A stretch of 7,470 nt of DNA from an uncultured Muribaculaceae bacterium (GTDB lineage: Bacteria > Bacteroidota > Bacteroidia > Bacteroidales > Muribaculaceae). The notes under the pieces were generated by a model. It ran no database searches and had not been told where the DNA came from. It worked only from the letters and a program-made list of their open reading frames with translations. Position 1 is the stretch's first letter. The number at the start of each line of letters is the position of its first letter. Below are positions 6,913 to 7,470 of the stretch, in pieces. Made by a program: the position numbers and the translations under genes. The DNA is taken from NCBI GenBank assembly GCA_910578035.1, contig CAJTOB010000001.1, positions 91,635-99,104 on the forward strand, given 5' to 3'.

Positions 6913-6916
6913 TTAA

Positions 6917-7470
6917 ATGAGTAAATTGATAACACATGCGATAGTCAAGTATAAGCCGTGGTTATATTGTGAAGCAGAAGGTTATTTAGGTAAGGAATTT
7001 ACCACTGTTTATGATGTAGGATATAAACGAGACGGTAAAATTGTTACTGTAGATGATTATTTGAAATGGGAGAATATCTATGTGGAGTTTTTCATGGAAT
7101 TGTTGAACCACAACAATATTTCCTGGCTCAAAATTCATGATAGCGCGAACTATAAGTCAAATTATAAAAAAAATCCGCAAAGCGTAATTGATACACTTAA
7201 AAAATATGCAGAAAGCATACACCCGAGACTAGTAGAAAAAAGATTTCAGAATTTGATACTTTCGATAGAAAATGGAGCTATAATTACATATCATGAAATT
7301 CCTGATATATTAAGAATTTATATTCGAGCTTTGGCTTGGAGTCAATTGTCAAATACGAAGCATGCATTTAATTTATTTGTCAGTGCTGATTCATATTTTT
7401 ATGTAACAACGACAATGCCGGAGCTTGAGCTTATGAAGATAGCGGCGAAATATGGTCTTTATGTGAATCC
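6917..7470 (+). CDS. Unrecognised protein, C-terminus beyond the window (candidate second cassette gene)
   Basis: An open frame of 184 complete codons runs from ATG 6917 to the window edge without a stop, so the gene is partial at its 3' end. The protein starts MSKLITHAIVKYKPWLYCEA, has no signal peptide or membrane segment, and appears cytoplasmic. Visible pieces are GKEFTTVYDVGYKRDGKIVTVDDYLKWE (25-52, beta-like then helical), a charged helix around 87-118, and PELELMKIAAKYGLYV (168-183). I recognise no family. The start is supported by AGGAGA four bases upstream. It lies 173 bases after the membrane protein, in the same orientation and the same AT-rich block. That would fit an additional immunity gene, an orphan immunity gene from an earlier cassette, or an unrelated cargo gene. 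Function is unknown. Confidence 0.7.
   Translation, partial: MSKLITHAIVKYKPWLYCEAEGYLGKEFTTVYDVGYKRDGKIVTVDDYLKWENIYVEFFMELLNHNNISWLKIHDSANYKSNYKKNPQSVIDTLKKYAESIHPRLVEKRFQNLILSIENGAIITYHEIPDILRIYIRALAWSQLSNTKHAFNLFVSADSYFYVTTTMPELELMKIAAKYGLYVN

Noticed and set aside
1..7470. CRISPR arrays, tRNA or rRNA genes, transposases or insertion-sequence ends
   Set aside because: I looked for regularly spaced repeats, tRNA-like cloverleaf ends, transposase motifs and terminal inverted repeats, and saw none.

Overview
The window looks like chromosome from a gut-type Bacteroidales bacterium, most plausibly Muribaculaceae (S24-7) or a close relative. The signs are: a promoter of Bacteroides type (TTTG, 20 bases, TAnnTTTG); a protein ending in a 'gliding motility-associated' (type B, type IX secretion) C-terminal domain; a UvrA whose wording matches Bacteroidota UvrA proteins; a Bacteroidota-style RHS protein; and mostly weak Shine-Dalgarno sites. 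The family-level assignment is inference. All genes seen are on the + strand.

Region 1 (1-2366) is a two-gene operon driven by the promoter at 49-80. The first gene encodes an exported protein with a type B C-terminal sorting domain. Its stop codon overlaps the start of the second gene (ATGA), which encodes a secreted, MltD-like lytic transglycosylase with its catalytic glutamate present. Both products act outside the cytoplasm, in or on the cell envelope. An AT-rich 16-bp hairpin (2387-2433) separates this operon from the next gene.

Region 2 (2453-5314) is a complete uvrA, the damage-recognition ATPase of nucleotide excision repair. Both ATPase modules and the C-terminal zinc finger are intact. 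The first zinc finger is degenerate.

Region 3 (5315-7470) is the accessory part. It opens with an unusually small RHS protein of 270 residues: a signal peptide and the first ~30 residues of a Bacteroidota RHS N-terminus joined directly to the RHS core motif, with the whole repeat scaffold missing. After the core comes an unrecognised ~150-residue C-terminal tip. Two bases downstream is a small membrane-anchored protein, in the position of an immunity gene. After a 173-base gap follows a second unrecognised gene with a strong Shine-Dalgarno site, which runs off the window end. From about 5660 onward the DNA becomes visibly AT-rich, in contrast to the GC-balanced housekeeping genes. This fits a horizontally exchanged tip/immunity cassette grafted onto a local RHS stub. 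The miniature RHS with its candidate immunity genes is the best candidate here for something poorly described. Its toxic nature is inferred from architecture, not from a recognised catalytic domain.
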